This document shows positions 26,471 to 38,636 of a stretch of 64,000 bases of DNA, in pieces. Numbering within the stretch: the first letter of the stretch is position 1; the number at the start of each line of letters is the position of its first letter. The position numbers and the translations under genes were made by a program. The notes below the pieces were generated by a model. That model was not told where the DNA came from, ran no database searches, and saw only the letters and a list, made by a program, of their open reading frames with translations. Origin of the DNA: Amphiduros pacificus (taxonomy: Eukaryota; Annelida; Polychaeta; Phyllodocida; Hesionidae); the NCBI GenBank assembly GCA_949316495.1, contig OX439006.1, positions 46,764,439 through 46,828,438 on the forward strand, read 5' to 3'.

Positions 26471-29400
26471 TATTGTGTACAACTCTTTAATATAATATTT
26501 ACTGGAATGATTAAGAGTATGTCCAATGAAGTTACTATCTTAGTGTTGTGGTGGTTTGTCCTTGTTCCAGTTCATTGTTTGTGTTGTAATGCCTCTGTTA
26601 TTCCCCAAACAATATGTCATGAGTAATTAATGATGAACGAGTTTGCCATTAAAAGCCACTTAAATAACTATAAAAAAATTGCTAATTGGAATATTGGTAG
26701 AGTATACATCTATAGTTAATATCTCAGTATGCAATAAAGTATTAGTTAAAAACAATGTTAATGGAGTCGTCATGCAGTGTGAGTGATTACTATAGACTAG
26801 TGGCACCCTCTTATCAGTTTCCTGTAAATATGAGTAATTAAAAGCTATGGCTGAGTATGCCGATGTATGGAGCACTGCCAGCCGCCAGTCTAGACCAGTC
26901 CACCAGCATGTGATATAGAGGCGTCCGTACACTCCCCATCATAATTAGATACAAGAGAATGGAAAATAAGCAGCCTGCTGCAAAATGCAAAAGATCAGGT
27001 GAGGTAACGATGGGCTAGTTAGCAAATGTCTTTGAAGCATATCTATCAAAGCTTAGATTACACATAGGTAATGAAAAGACCACATCGAAGCTGTTTTGAT
27101 CTCGGGAACTGAGGTGAAAATTGTCCATGATTAAAGAACACTGACTATCTGATAATGAATGAAATTAGGTTCACCTTTATTTGTTACCACTTAAATATAT
27201 AGATAGCTATTTTTTATAGTTACTTGAAGAACCACAGAATGTACAGTATAACCAATATTATTATTATTTATTATATCCTAGTGTTGTACTATCATACTTT
27301 TCTTTGTAATCAAAACATCTAATATGAAATATTGTGAGACTGTTATCATTATCTCTTATAGATTTTATCCCCCCCCCCAAAAAAAAAAACGCACAATGTT
27401 CCACAGAACAGTTACCTGAATGAGCATAAGTATCTAAAATTATATCATGATATCACTTGATATTTTATTGGTTATTGGAAAGCACACTTTGCCTGATGTG
27501 TTTGATGTACCCAATGTATGTCATTCATATTCTCTGATTTAGACAACAACTTAAACCTGCATGAGATCACTGGTCAAACATAACATGGTAAAAGCCAGCA
27601 CTCAAAGGCTTTGTTAAACATGTACAGGAAACAATGGCTGCTGGTGGGAAAAGGGCAAAAGAAGTAGCAGGTACAAATGTTATTGCCCATACCAGTTTAA
27701 CCTGAAGTGTGATACCTGGTATGTGTTGTCCCATAGATCTACGCTAATGCGAACAATACAGAATTGGTCGTGGCTTATTGCTGGTAAATCAAAGTACGCT
27801 TAGTTTAATCAAGTTGGAATGGTAAAATCTAATAGTAGAACAAACGCCTTGTAGCAACCGGGTGCAACATAACAGGACAGATAACAGGCCGGTCAGTGTG
27901 CCGAACTTCCGGTCTAGCCGTTCAGCTGGAAATCCGCAGGAAAAGGCCTGCACAAGAGCTTCTGTAGAAGCCATAGTAGGTGTTTTTACCTTACCTAACA
28001 AGATGGCCCTAATATGCTATTTTTTGCTCACGCTTGTTTTGCCTTCAGGGCTGGATGTTTGAGGTTTCAACTGATTAGGCTGTAAGTCTATTGAGTGTCA
28101 CTGTATCAACATCCCATGTAATTCATTTTTGTGGCCATCTTTAGTGTTGTCCGTCAAATGGTAGCCATTTACGTAAGATATTGGCAGGAGTGAAAAGTGA
28201 ATGGTACATGTAGTATGTGATCGTGCACGTTAGCAAAGTATTGTTAATTCACACACTTAGCATGCACTATTTTGTCAAACTTTTAAAAGTATTGCATAAA
28301 TCTGCTTCTCATTTTCATTTGGTTACCTATCATATTAATTTGCAGATCCTGTGTGATCATTTTTTTAAAATCACCACTTATTCAAGTTGAATATCAAGTC
28401 AAATGACAAATCACATATTACAACCCAAGCAAAGCTAACTTTCTTATTTGTCTCCACATTATTACATGATCATGTCAGATATGGTATATGTGCTGCTTAT
28501 GTTATCCAATCTTATCAATGTCTTTATGGTCCAGTCACAGAACTATTAAACAAATTGCATTTTCTGGCTTTAATTTTTGGCATTTGAAATATTACAATAA
28601 AAAACACCCACCCTCACTGATCCAGCAATGAAACAATAGAGACAGAGAGAGAAAGAGAAAGAAAAAAATATTCACAATGTTAGTCTTGATTTATAAAATA
28701 AGCACACCATATGACACACATTCCATCCCAAACATCCATCCTACTTTTACAGATCCCTTCATGTACTCTCGAAAGCATGATCAAAACTGACTTCAGAACT
28801 GATTTTCCACAAGTACAGTTCAGACACTATAATGAGAAGCTGGGTATATAGTTTGGACGAGTGCACACCACCTCCTGCTTCTAGGCTTGCGGGGTTACGT
28901 CTATGGTCCGCCAAAGCTTCCATATCACTGCATTTCATATTTTTTTATTGACGAGCTTACACGTGTAAGCACATTCCGGCGTCATTTTGTCGTAGAAAAG
29001 CTCAGCATTTCCAGGATTACGATTCTGTACGTCCTCCATATTCTATATTCCCAATCTGCGCATTTCATTTCGAGTTTGATTGAGAGGTCTTTAAGTTTGT
29101 TTCACAAGAAAATATGTTTGCAAGCAGCTTCTGGTGTGGATTTTTTCCTCTTGACAAAGTACTTGTGCGACTTTAAAGTGGTTACTAACAAGGAAAGCAT
29201 TGAGTCCTCACCTAATCAATGCCACAAACCAGCCTGTAATTGCTACAAGGTATTTATCATTGTTTCACAAAGGCAGGACAAAATAATTGGAATAATATCC
29301 TCCCAGACTTAGTCTTAGGACCTAATTTGTCTCGCTAAAGTACTGTCACAGCCAAATAGGATATTTTTTATTTATTTTTTTTTTTTGTAGGGTGATTTAA

Positions 29401-30984
29401 AGTGGAGTCTGCTACGTAATAAAGAAAATATAGTTGTCCCATCTGCATAGTGTATTTCAGACTGAAGACGTCAATCCCTGTATAAATATATGGCGGGCTG
29501 ATGAATGCAAAGTGATGTGGAGGAAGCAATCAACCATCATTACAAAACCTCGCCAATGAATAAGTTCTCAATCTGCACATCAAGTTTATCACAGAAAAAA
29601 AGGAGAAAGTGAAATCTCATCTCCACTGCCGTCACTCTCTCCTTTGGAGCTGGCCATCTGAAGGCTCCAAAATAATGCTCTACATAATAATAGGGAGAAT
29701 AATGAAAATTCTGGCAACTAAACTGGTATTGGTCTTTTTTAAATTACGAAATGTGTACAGCCAGCAGCGTCCCTTCTGGGTATATATGCAGTGTGTTTTT
29801 TTTTTGTCCTTGTCACACATAATTAATTTCTCACATAATTTCCCAAGATATAAAATATTGCTACAAAATGGGGCCCGTGTTTCAATTAACTGATACATTT
29901 CCGATTACATTTCATCCAATATCTTCTTTTCATTAAATCTTTATGCAGCCTCATAATGATAAACAAATCAGGCATCCGCTGACGCCATTTGCCCATTTAG
30001 TGATTGAGGGATGATACCCATTTACTTCATGCATAATATCATATTAACTTTGCATTTCAATGACAACCAGATATGTGTTGTGATTACGTGAGGATCTGTA
30101 AATCCTATTATAATTAGTGACACGTTATGACTTTCTGATTGATAAGAATGCTTTGTGACAACGTAAAATCAAGAAATTGCACGATATCTTTGCATTTCTA
30201 GGATGAAAACCGCTACGCAGCAACAATGAATCACACCACATGTTTGCCATGTCGCATGAGATAGCCCACTGATCATGCACCTATTTCTTTCCCTAATTTG
30301 GATCCAATCAGCTTGTTTTCTCTGCCCATCTGCGCATCTTCCTCGTAGCCACTTCCTGCCGACATTCTGATGCATGCTGGGATCTCGTTTTCACGTATCA
30401 GACATGTTAGTAAGTCGGACACCATTTTTCTTGTCAAATAAAAATGCCAACAACAACATCCTGCAAAAAATCACTGTGTATATTCCCAAATTGCAGACGA
30501 CATCTGCACATGATTATAGTAAATTTTCCTGTCAGTGAACCCATGATGTGATGCTGGAACATACATGTCTCTGGAACGTGTCCAAATGAATTCCACTTTA
30601 AGAATTCATAATATAATCTTTGTGTTGTCTGCCATGGTATTTGATAATGCGTGTGAATTAAAGAAATATTCTCTGGCTATTCACATGCATGCACAATATG
30701 CATCAGGTCTATTGGAATATTTCATTTTAATTCAGAAGTGCACTGCAGCCTCACATTCTCCGGACCAAGATAATGCCTCGGATTCGTGTTACTTCAATAA
30801 TAACAAACTAATCTAGAGTTGTTTGTCCAAATGAGACTGATTAACTTTATCAATTTATTTTTTTTACGAAATGCAGATCCTAATTTACATTGGTAGCATG
30901 CAAGAAATATTTCATATAAAGTATTTGGTACTAAATGCAGGAAAAGCACACACTTTTAACTATTTTATATTCTCTATGGAGACA
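26471..30984. other. Single-copy intronic DNA, no gene seen
   Basis: The stretch contains a C9A10 run near 27370-27390, a poly-T near 29380, and a 141-codon plus-strand open frame at 28887-29312. That frame has no recognisable domain and low complexity in its first half. I cannot support a gene or RNA here. Confidence 0.45.
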
Positions 30985-30989
30985 TTTGT

Positions 30990-31235
30990 GAATGAGCTTG
31001 CATGATTGTGCTTGTGTTTGCATGATTTTGCTTGTGTTTTGCATGATTGTGCTTGTGTTTGTATGATTAGGCTTGTGTTTTGCATGATTGTGCTTGTGTT
31101 TGTATGATTAGGCTTGTGTTTGCATAAATGAGCTTGTCCTTGCATGAATGAGCTTGCTTGAATGTGCTTGTGCTTGCATAGATGTGCTTGCATGAATGTG
31201 CTTGCATGAATGTGCTTGTATGAATGTGCCAGCAT
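30990..31235. repeat. About 20-22-bp minisatellite
   Basis: TTGCATGATTGTGCTTGTGT and variants, about 12 copies, becoming shorter (GCTTGCATGAATGT) on the right. Confidence 0.85.
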
Positions 31236-33090
31236 GATATCTGTAGTCACTGATCTGCTATAATGTTGTGAGGGGAGCAACAGCTATGTGTCCCAATACT
31301 GAACCTGTGAGCCTCACATTGGCAACTCATTTGGACTCTTTAGATACAAGTGTACCCCTCTGTCAGCCAAAACATTATTCTTTGCCTTACTTTATAAGTT
31401 TCCTGTGATATAATACAATGCTTCACTACAAATACTTTTGGAGACACTCTCCAATAAACAGACAGGACCATGGTGGTGTATATTTAGTTTTAAACTGATC
31501 TGTTTTATTACATTTTATTTGCCAAGTGGTGTTGATATCATATGAGTTTTAGGCAATATTATGTCTTTTTACTGTGTCAGTTTGGTGACTTTGCAGCGAG
31601 TGGCACATGACTTTTGAGTACAAGGCACTTCCATATATTTCCTCATCCATAAGGACCTTTTCCCTAATATCCTGACAACAATTATGGAGCAAAACTGCAG
31701 CTGATTTTGTATATACGGAATATCCACTCACACAGTCTGACAACACGTGCACCTCACGTGGGACTTAAACGCCACCATATTGCAAGCACGGACCAATCGA
31801 TAACGTCCAAATGTCATCTGCTTCCTCTCATTTTACAGGCTATACTAATCCATAATCCTAAATAGAAGTATTATAGCAATGTCAAAGGGGTTTACAGTAA
31901 AAGCAAATTCAATTACAAAACTTCACCAGAGTTGATGTATGATACATAGCAATATTTCAGATGAGAGCACGGGTGATTCCTTAAGGTCCATATGTCACAA
32001 ACCCCCATATAGGAACATTCATATAAACCACGTTGAAGGCATGAAGTATGACTTTGTCAAATGTACCTAGTATCCTTATCAATGCAATTTCAGTGTTATA
32101 ATTGGCTTATATCTCTATATATACAATTATCGGTTTAAATTATTAATTATAAATTATCAACTCAATATCAATCATATTCTATCCTATAAAAATATACTGT
32201 ATCTGTATAGTTCCATATAATGTTAAAAAGACATATTCGATTTACTTCAAACATCAAATGATGCTTTTGATGATTCCAATCATCAGAATATATGTAGCAC
32301 ACTCTTCCAGTGGGGATAGTGAATAAGTAATACATACATAAATCTATAATCTGTGAGGACAAATAAACTGAAAGGTGCTCTGACCATAAAAGCATGAGAT
32401 ATGAAGTTTATGAAATAATGGATTATATCCATAGTAGCCATGTCAAATTCTATTTGTAATATCATGCTCCAAAATCTGTTTTATAATTATTTGGGCCTTG
32501 ACCTGACAAAAACGGATTCCATAAAAGGCTTGGTTAGTGTTATATATGGATTCTATTTGATTGTATTGACGACTGTTTCTGCACAATTTAGGGAATATCA
32601 GGCCTGCCAATGGGATTTAATGCCCTACACATTCAAATGAGAATCATTTTTATGCATAATCACACGAACATAGTAATATAAACAATAAAATAATTGTTTG
32701 TTCCTCGGTATTTAGAGGTATTACATTGTATGTGCATCATTTTAAATGTTCTCTTTGCTCCATTAATAACATATTTTAAATGTTGTTACTTTATTCATTG
32801 TTGGATCTGTTTTAACAAGAGTGCAGTATTTGGCAACATGTGGTATACTTATCTTCAATGTCAAAATCAAATTATAGCATGACATCTGCATAAAGATTCA
32901 TAAGTGCACATTTTATCGGACTACACCCTCCAATAAAAGGGAAACTTCGTCCTCTGAGTGTGTAATGTTTATTGGTGATGATGCAGCCCTTGCAGGGCTT
33001 CCAGCACGGAGAGATATAGAAGGTTGTCTGGCTTCAAGAGACACCATCTTCCACGTGACATACTCCTGTCACCAATCGTGTGCTCTCAGA
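31236..33090. other. Single-copy intronic DNA, no gene seen
   Basis: AT-rich sequence without recognised structure. Confidence 0.5.
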
Positions 33091-33141
33091 CATGTCCGGA
33101 CTCCCCCAGGGGGCGCCACATGTCCGGACTCCCCCCAGGGG
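33091..33141 (+). promoter_or_regulatory. Duplicated GC-rich motif with a CTCF-like core
   Basis: CATGTCCGGACTCCCCC occurs twice in tandem. The first copy runs into CCCCCAGGGGGCGC (33103-33116), which matches 13 of 14 positions of the CTCF core consensus on the plus strand. The second copy lacks the GGCGC end. CTCF is conserved in most bilaterian lineages. Binding here is inference. Confidence 0.4.
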
Positions 33142-33305
33142 CCACAACTACTGACCGGTTGTCTTTTACCATGATTGGGCAAAGTGTGAGACCAGCACCT
33201 CTTCCTGTCCGGCAGATTTGCTGTGTGGCGTGGAAGTTGTTGATAGAATCGTTTGTGCGAGCCACAAGTTAATGGGCTGCAAGTTTTACATACCAAGAAG
33301 TCAAA

Positions 33306-33307
<2 letters not shown>

Positions 33308-33400
<93 letters not shown>
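33308..33400. repeat. (TA)n microsatellite, about 93 bp
   Basis: A pure TA run. Confidence 0.98.
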
Positions 33401-33403
<3 letters not shown>

Positions 33404-33657
33404 GAATATACAGATTTTTATATGTAATTCAAATTTGGCCCCAAAATTAGACTACCAAACACAAAAAACTGATGACACTTAACACATCTAGTGTGTTAAA
33501 ATTAGGATTGGCACTAACATGTACAGTGCTTTTATATCTTGATATTTAATGAATATGATATTCCAAAAGATCAAGATACCACACGATAGAAATGAAGAAA
33601 GAAAACTTTTCACATGACATTTAATATTTCATGCTGAAGTGGTAGGATCATAAATAT

Positions 33658-34695
33658 AAGTATGACCTCTCCATTCTAGCAGGACTGATGCCTGCTCGGT
33701 AGGGTATGTTACATGTATATGACCTCTCCATGCCTGTAGGACTGATGCCTGCTCGGTAGGGTATGTTACATGGATATGACCTCTCCATGCCTGTAGGACT
33801 GATGCCTGCTCAGTAGGGTATGTTACATGGATATGACCTCTCCATGCCTGTAGGACTGATGCCTGCTCGGTAGGGTATGTTACATGGATATGACCTCTCC
33901 ATGCCTGTAGGACTGATGCCTGCTCGGTAGGGTATGTTACATGGATATGACCTCTCCATGCCTGTAGGACTGATGCCTGCTCGGTAGGGTATGTTACATG
34001 TATATGACCTCTCCATGCCTGTAGGACTGATGCCTGCTCGGTAGGGTATGTTACATGGATATGACCTCTCCATGCCTGTAGGACTGATGCCTGCTCAGTA
34101 GGGTATGTTACATGGATATGACCTCTCCATGCCTGTAGGACTGATGCCTGCTCGGTAGGGTATGTTACATGGATATGACCTCTCCATGCCTGTAGGACTG
34201 ATGCCTGCTCAGTAGGGTATGTTACATGGATATGACCTCTCCATGCCTGTAGGACTGATGCCTGCTCAGTAGGGTATGTTACATGGATATGACCTCTCCA
34301 TGCCTGTAGGACTGATGCCTGCTCAGTAGGGTATGTTACATGGATATGACCTCTCCATGCCTGTAGGACTGATGCCTGCTCAGTAGGGTATGTTACATGG
34401 ATATGACCTCTCCATGCCAGTAGGACTGATTCCTGTTTGGAAGGGTATGTTACATGGATATGACCTCTCTATGCCAGTAGGATTGATGCCTGCTCAGTGG
34501 AGTATTTTGCATGGATATGACCTCTCCATGCCTGTAGGACTGATGCCTGCTCAGTAGGGTATGTTACATGGATATGACCTCTCCATGTCTGTAGGACCGA
34601 TACCTGCTCAGTAGGGTATGTTACGTGGATATGACCTCTCCATGCTAGTAGGATTGATGCCTGCTCAGTGGAGTATTTTGCATGGATATGAGTAG
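33658..34695. repeat. 57-bp minisatellite, about 18 copies
   Basis: The unit runs from GACCTCTCCATGCCTGTAGG to GGGTATGTTACATGGATAT, with starts 57 bases apart (33664, 33721, 33778 and so on). The central units are near-identical and differ mainly at one site (CTCGGTAGG or CTCAGTAGG). The rightmost four or five are more diverged. As 57 is divisible by three, an open minus-strand frame runs through several units. It starts and stops inside the array and is probably not a gene. Confidence 0.97.
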
Positions 34696-34699
34696 GATT

Positions 34700-36680
34700 A
34701 CCACCTGCTTGCTGGGCTTAGTCGCATTGATTGATTTATTGATGTCACATTGATGTCACTTAGGTGAGCTTTCTCTATCTCCCCAGTTTGTGTATTAAGT
34801 CAAGGGCCTGTTACCCTCCATAGCAGGACTTCTCTATCATATCAGTCCCTGCCACCAAAGCTATAAATGTGTACACAGAATCGAGTGCAAGTCATTAGTA
34901 TTCAGAAAAATCTGGCTGTCAACGCATTGGTGAAAGAATTTAAATAGATTTGTTTTGTACTGGCAGTTGTACTGATTATGTGCCAGACACCTGGTTACAG
35001 TTTATGACCTATTGTCGGTCAATTCAGATTTGATGATATTTTTGTGAGTAAAGCGAGTATTTATGACTCGGGGATTTCCAAACTTTAAAATGAGATCAAA
35101 ACAGGGCAATGACTGCAGAGGTAGTAATTGAATACTACCTGTGTAATGCAGAGCAAGAGTTTCTATTCCTCATGGAATAATCATAAATAATTATGTCAAC
35201 TTTCTGCTAAATATATAAATGGATATTGATTTTCACCACACAACATATTGATTTATTTGAGGTTATTAGTTGTCAACAACTGTGAGCACATAATCTGTTC
35301 ATATATGCTAATTGTCTAAAGTTATCTATTTTTAATTTGAAATTGCTAATATTTAGTGTTATCAATAATCTATTAATTACTGTTCAGTGCGTATTAGTTA
35401 ACTATAACCAAAAAACTATTGCACACTTGACTAAACATATATCAAAGATATGGTTATATTTTCACTAACACTCATGAAATGTGATATTTATCTTGTAAAA
35501 AATGATGCAGTGGGAAATTTTATTATTGGCTTTCTTCAATTTAACAATACTTCCAGGACAGCTTTGTTGACTCAGATGGTACAGTGATTTGATACCTTTG
35601 CAAGGTGTACTGTAATTTTCTAGACACAGAGGTAAGCTTCACTCAAGCTGAGCAACATGCCTTAAAGTGCACAAATGTATTATCCATATACACAATGACA
35701 GAAGACGTAAACTTCCCTTTTGTATTATGTTATGCGTCTTCACATTCTTAATTATGTTATGAAACGTTGCAGATCCAGACACCTCGGAACATGCAACATG
35801 CAATGTATGCACAAACCAGTAAATATCATGTCGAGAAACGCCCATAAACCACAAACACAAAACGCCTATCAAAGTCGCAACTCCAGAGAGAAGAGATGCT
35901 AATGTAGAACTTCAATATAAGAAATAACCGAGCATAGTTTAATGGGATTTTTGTTCTATCTCGACACCCGAGGCATTGCCCTAATAACCTTGTGTCTGGA
36001 ATCACTGTCTGTCTAGGCCAGAATACACAAGGTCGATGTGATGATAGAACCATGCCTTGTAATGCTATTATTATCTTTGTATGAAGACAGGCCCGTGTCC
36101 ACACAAGACACAGGGATATGTCCACAGATCCCCCCACAAATGCATCCGTAGCCATCAAACATGACCTACATTCATCCAGACATAAGGTTACACTAATACC
36201 ACCTTATTGGGACCTGCATCTTTAATATGACTGATGAGTCAGGGGCTGTAACGCTTCATATAAGAGCACCGTGCAATGTTTTATATTAAGGAGACGTTGT
36301 CTAAGATTGCAACACCTGATGCCGGTGATGTGAAACTCAAGTCTCAACGTGACCACTTAAATTTGGCAAAGTTATGCATTCCATCCAAAAACATGACAGA
36401 TCAAAATAACGATAACTTGATAAACTTATACCAGAATAAATGGGTGACGCCTTACTTTTATCACAAAGTACAACCTCCATTTTTGTTTAGATCTTGTCAT
36501 TATCTTATTCTTTGACTATGACCTTTGTCATGATACCATTACTGCAATAAAACCCCTTCGTGATGTGATGAATGATAAAGAACCTGCCCGTTATACAAGA
36601 TAATATCCATTCATTGTAGCATTTTTTCCTTTTCTACCATACCATATAACGTATACAAACATATATCGTATACAAACATA
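34700..36680. other. Single-copy intronic DNA, no gene seen
   Basis: Around 35565-35645 a plus-strand A-box-like TTGACTCAGATGGTACAGTG suggests a very decayed tRNA-type SINE, but no good B-box follows. Nothing else is recognised. Confidence 0.4.
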
Positions 36681-36681
36681 A

Positions 36682-36684
<3 letters not shown>

Positions 36685-36745
<61 letters not shown>

Positions 36746-36792
36746 TACATATATATACATATACATATATACATATATACATATATATACAT

Positions 36793-36873
<81 letters not shown>
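36685..36873. repeat. Compound (TA)n / (TACATA)n microsatellite
   Basis: Two pure TA blocks flank a middle block of ATATACATATAC-type units, about 190 bp in all. Confidence 0.97.
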
Positions 36874-36875
<2 letters not shown>

Positions 36876-36878
<3 letters not shown>

Positions 36879-38195
36879 TTGAATACTGTAGCAACACAGC
36901 AGAATTGCAAATTTGCAAAGGAGAAAGCTTGTAGCAGAGAAAGGTAAGATGGTGGTTATATGGCCAAGCATGTCAGTCTTGATTAAATCCTACACACTCA
37001 GACATTAGCTACTAGAGTACAACCCACTCTACGAATTAAGCTCACTACCTTTTTCATGCAGAAATAAAACTCTGTTAAGAAAGATATATACTTCCTGTCT
37101 GGTTATGATACAATATATGTACCCAGTATAACTTGTGCGTGCCTTTTTTGGCTATCAAGAAAATAACTAATTAAGTTAAAAAATTTTGGTTACACGTACA
37201 TCATTCACTTGAACACATTCAGACGAGAGTTGTAGTAGATGTTCAAAAACACCTCTAAGCTACAAAGTACCTAATTATTCATACATACGATTCCACTTGT
37301 GACAAAGACGATAATCCAAACCTACAATATATGTAACTCCATTTGCCGTTAACGATGCTTACCGTGTGGTCCACTTTACTCTCGATTACTTGTCTATGCT
37401 CCATTAAAAAAGACGGCAAATTGCTTCAATCTGAATCAGGTGCCTCATTATTCCAGCAATATCTCTCACATAAGTGCAAATCAGCAAGTTCTGAAATAGC
37501 TCAGGATGATACCAACAAAATGTCAAGGTAATCATTATCTCTATCTAAGTGTTACTCTCAGATGGAGAGAGGCTCAGACATTAACCTGGCGGGCTGCCTC
37601 AATAATCATACACCATTATATCTAGATATAGAGATATATATATATATATATAAATGAGTTGGTATTTAGAAAGTTTACATTGTGTGATTGTGTGAGCATT
37701 GCTTTCTATATCCATTGTGTTATGCCAATTCTATGAACAGCTAGAAATCTACCTAGAAATACATAAACATGACTATTGATATCATTTGGTCATGTCCATG
37801 TGTGGCATGATATGGACACATGATGAACTTCAATTGAAGTTTGTCTGGAACTGATAATGAAGGTATACTTTAACAGAGGCAATGGGTGCTAAGATAGACT
37901 TATATGCTACTCTCTCACCTGTTGATTAATGTGTGCAACATCCACTTCTCACAGTCACTTTACACAATCAGGGCCATTTGTTCTTCTTGTAAATTCATAT
38001 AAGCAAATGCTACAAGTGCATGTTTCCAGGCTAGCTTCTTGTTCTTTTTGTCCCGTGGCCATGTATATTATTAGGTAATAGATCAATGAATAATGTAGAG
38101 TGTCTGCCTTGTGTTGATTTAACATTATTGATCTAATCCACTATTCACTGCCTCTAATACATGTATTTGTGTGTTTAATGAAGGACTAATGAAAG
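36876..38195. other. Single-copy intronic DNA, no gene seen
   Basis: A short (TA)n lies at about 37629-37652. No exon or mobile element is recognised. Confidence 0.5.
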
Positions 38196-38199
38196 CATC

Positions 38200-38440
38200 C
38201 GCCACAATGGTCAGCGCGAAGGTGACACACAAGATCAATGTGAAAGCGTCACATAAGTTTGATGTAAAAGTGCCATATAAGATCAGTATGAAAGTGTCAC
38301 ACAAGGTCAATGTGAAAGTGCCACACAAGGTCAGTATGAGTGTCACATACATGTAACGATGGTGTAAAAGATCCACACAAGGTCAATCTCAAAGTGTCGC
38401 AAAAGGTTGGTATGAAAGTGCCACACAAGTTCACACTAGA
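38200..38440. repeat. 24-bp minisatellite, about ten copies
   Basis: Units of the type AAAGTG(C/T)CACACAAGGTCA plus six bases. It ends about 200 bases before the 2.3-kb inverted-repeat element. Confidence 0.9.
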
Positions 38441-38636
38441 AGCGCTGCCCCTGATGGGTATGAAGGTCAAACAAGAGGTATTCTTGTGGATGTATCTAAT
38501 CTCTGCAAACACGGTCAGTGCCTCTATGCATATAGCAAATTTCTATTGTATTTGCTTTGGTAGCAACAAAAACATTGTAAAGGTCAGAGATTGTGACTTG
38601 GGCATTGTCTGCAATATATATTTAGATGGAAGGCAA

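Noticed and set aside
28887-29312. 141-codon plus-strand frame as a protein gene
   Set aside because: No recognisable domain, no convincing start context or neighbouring exons, and antisense within intron 1. Length is not extreme for one chance frame in 64 kb.
33810-34073. 87-codon minus-strand frame of 19-residue repeats as a gene
   Set aside because: Explained by the 57-bp unit length. The frame is confined to the uniform core of the array.
35560-35645. tRNA-like element suggested by TTGACTCAGATGGTACAGTG
   Set aside because: The A-box is good but no acceptable B-box or acceptor-stem pairing follows. At most a very decayed SINE.
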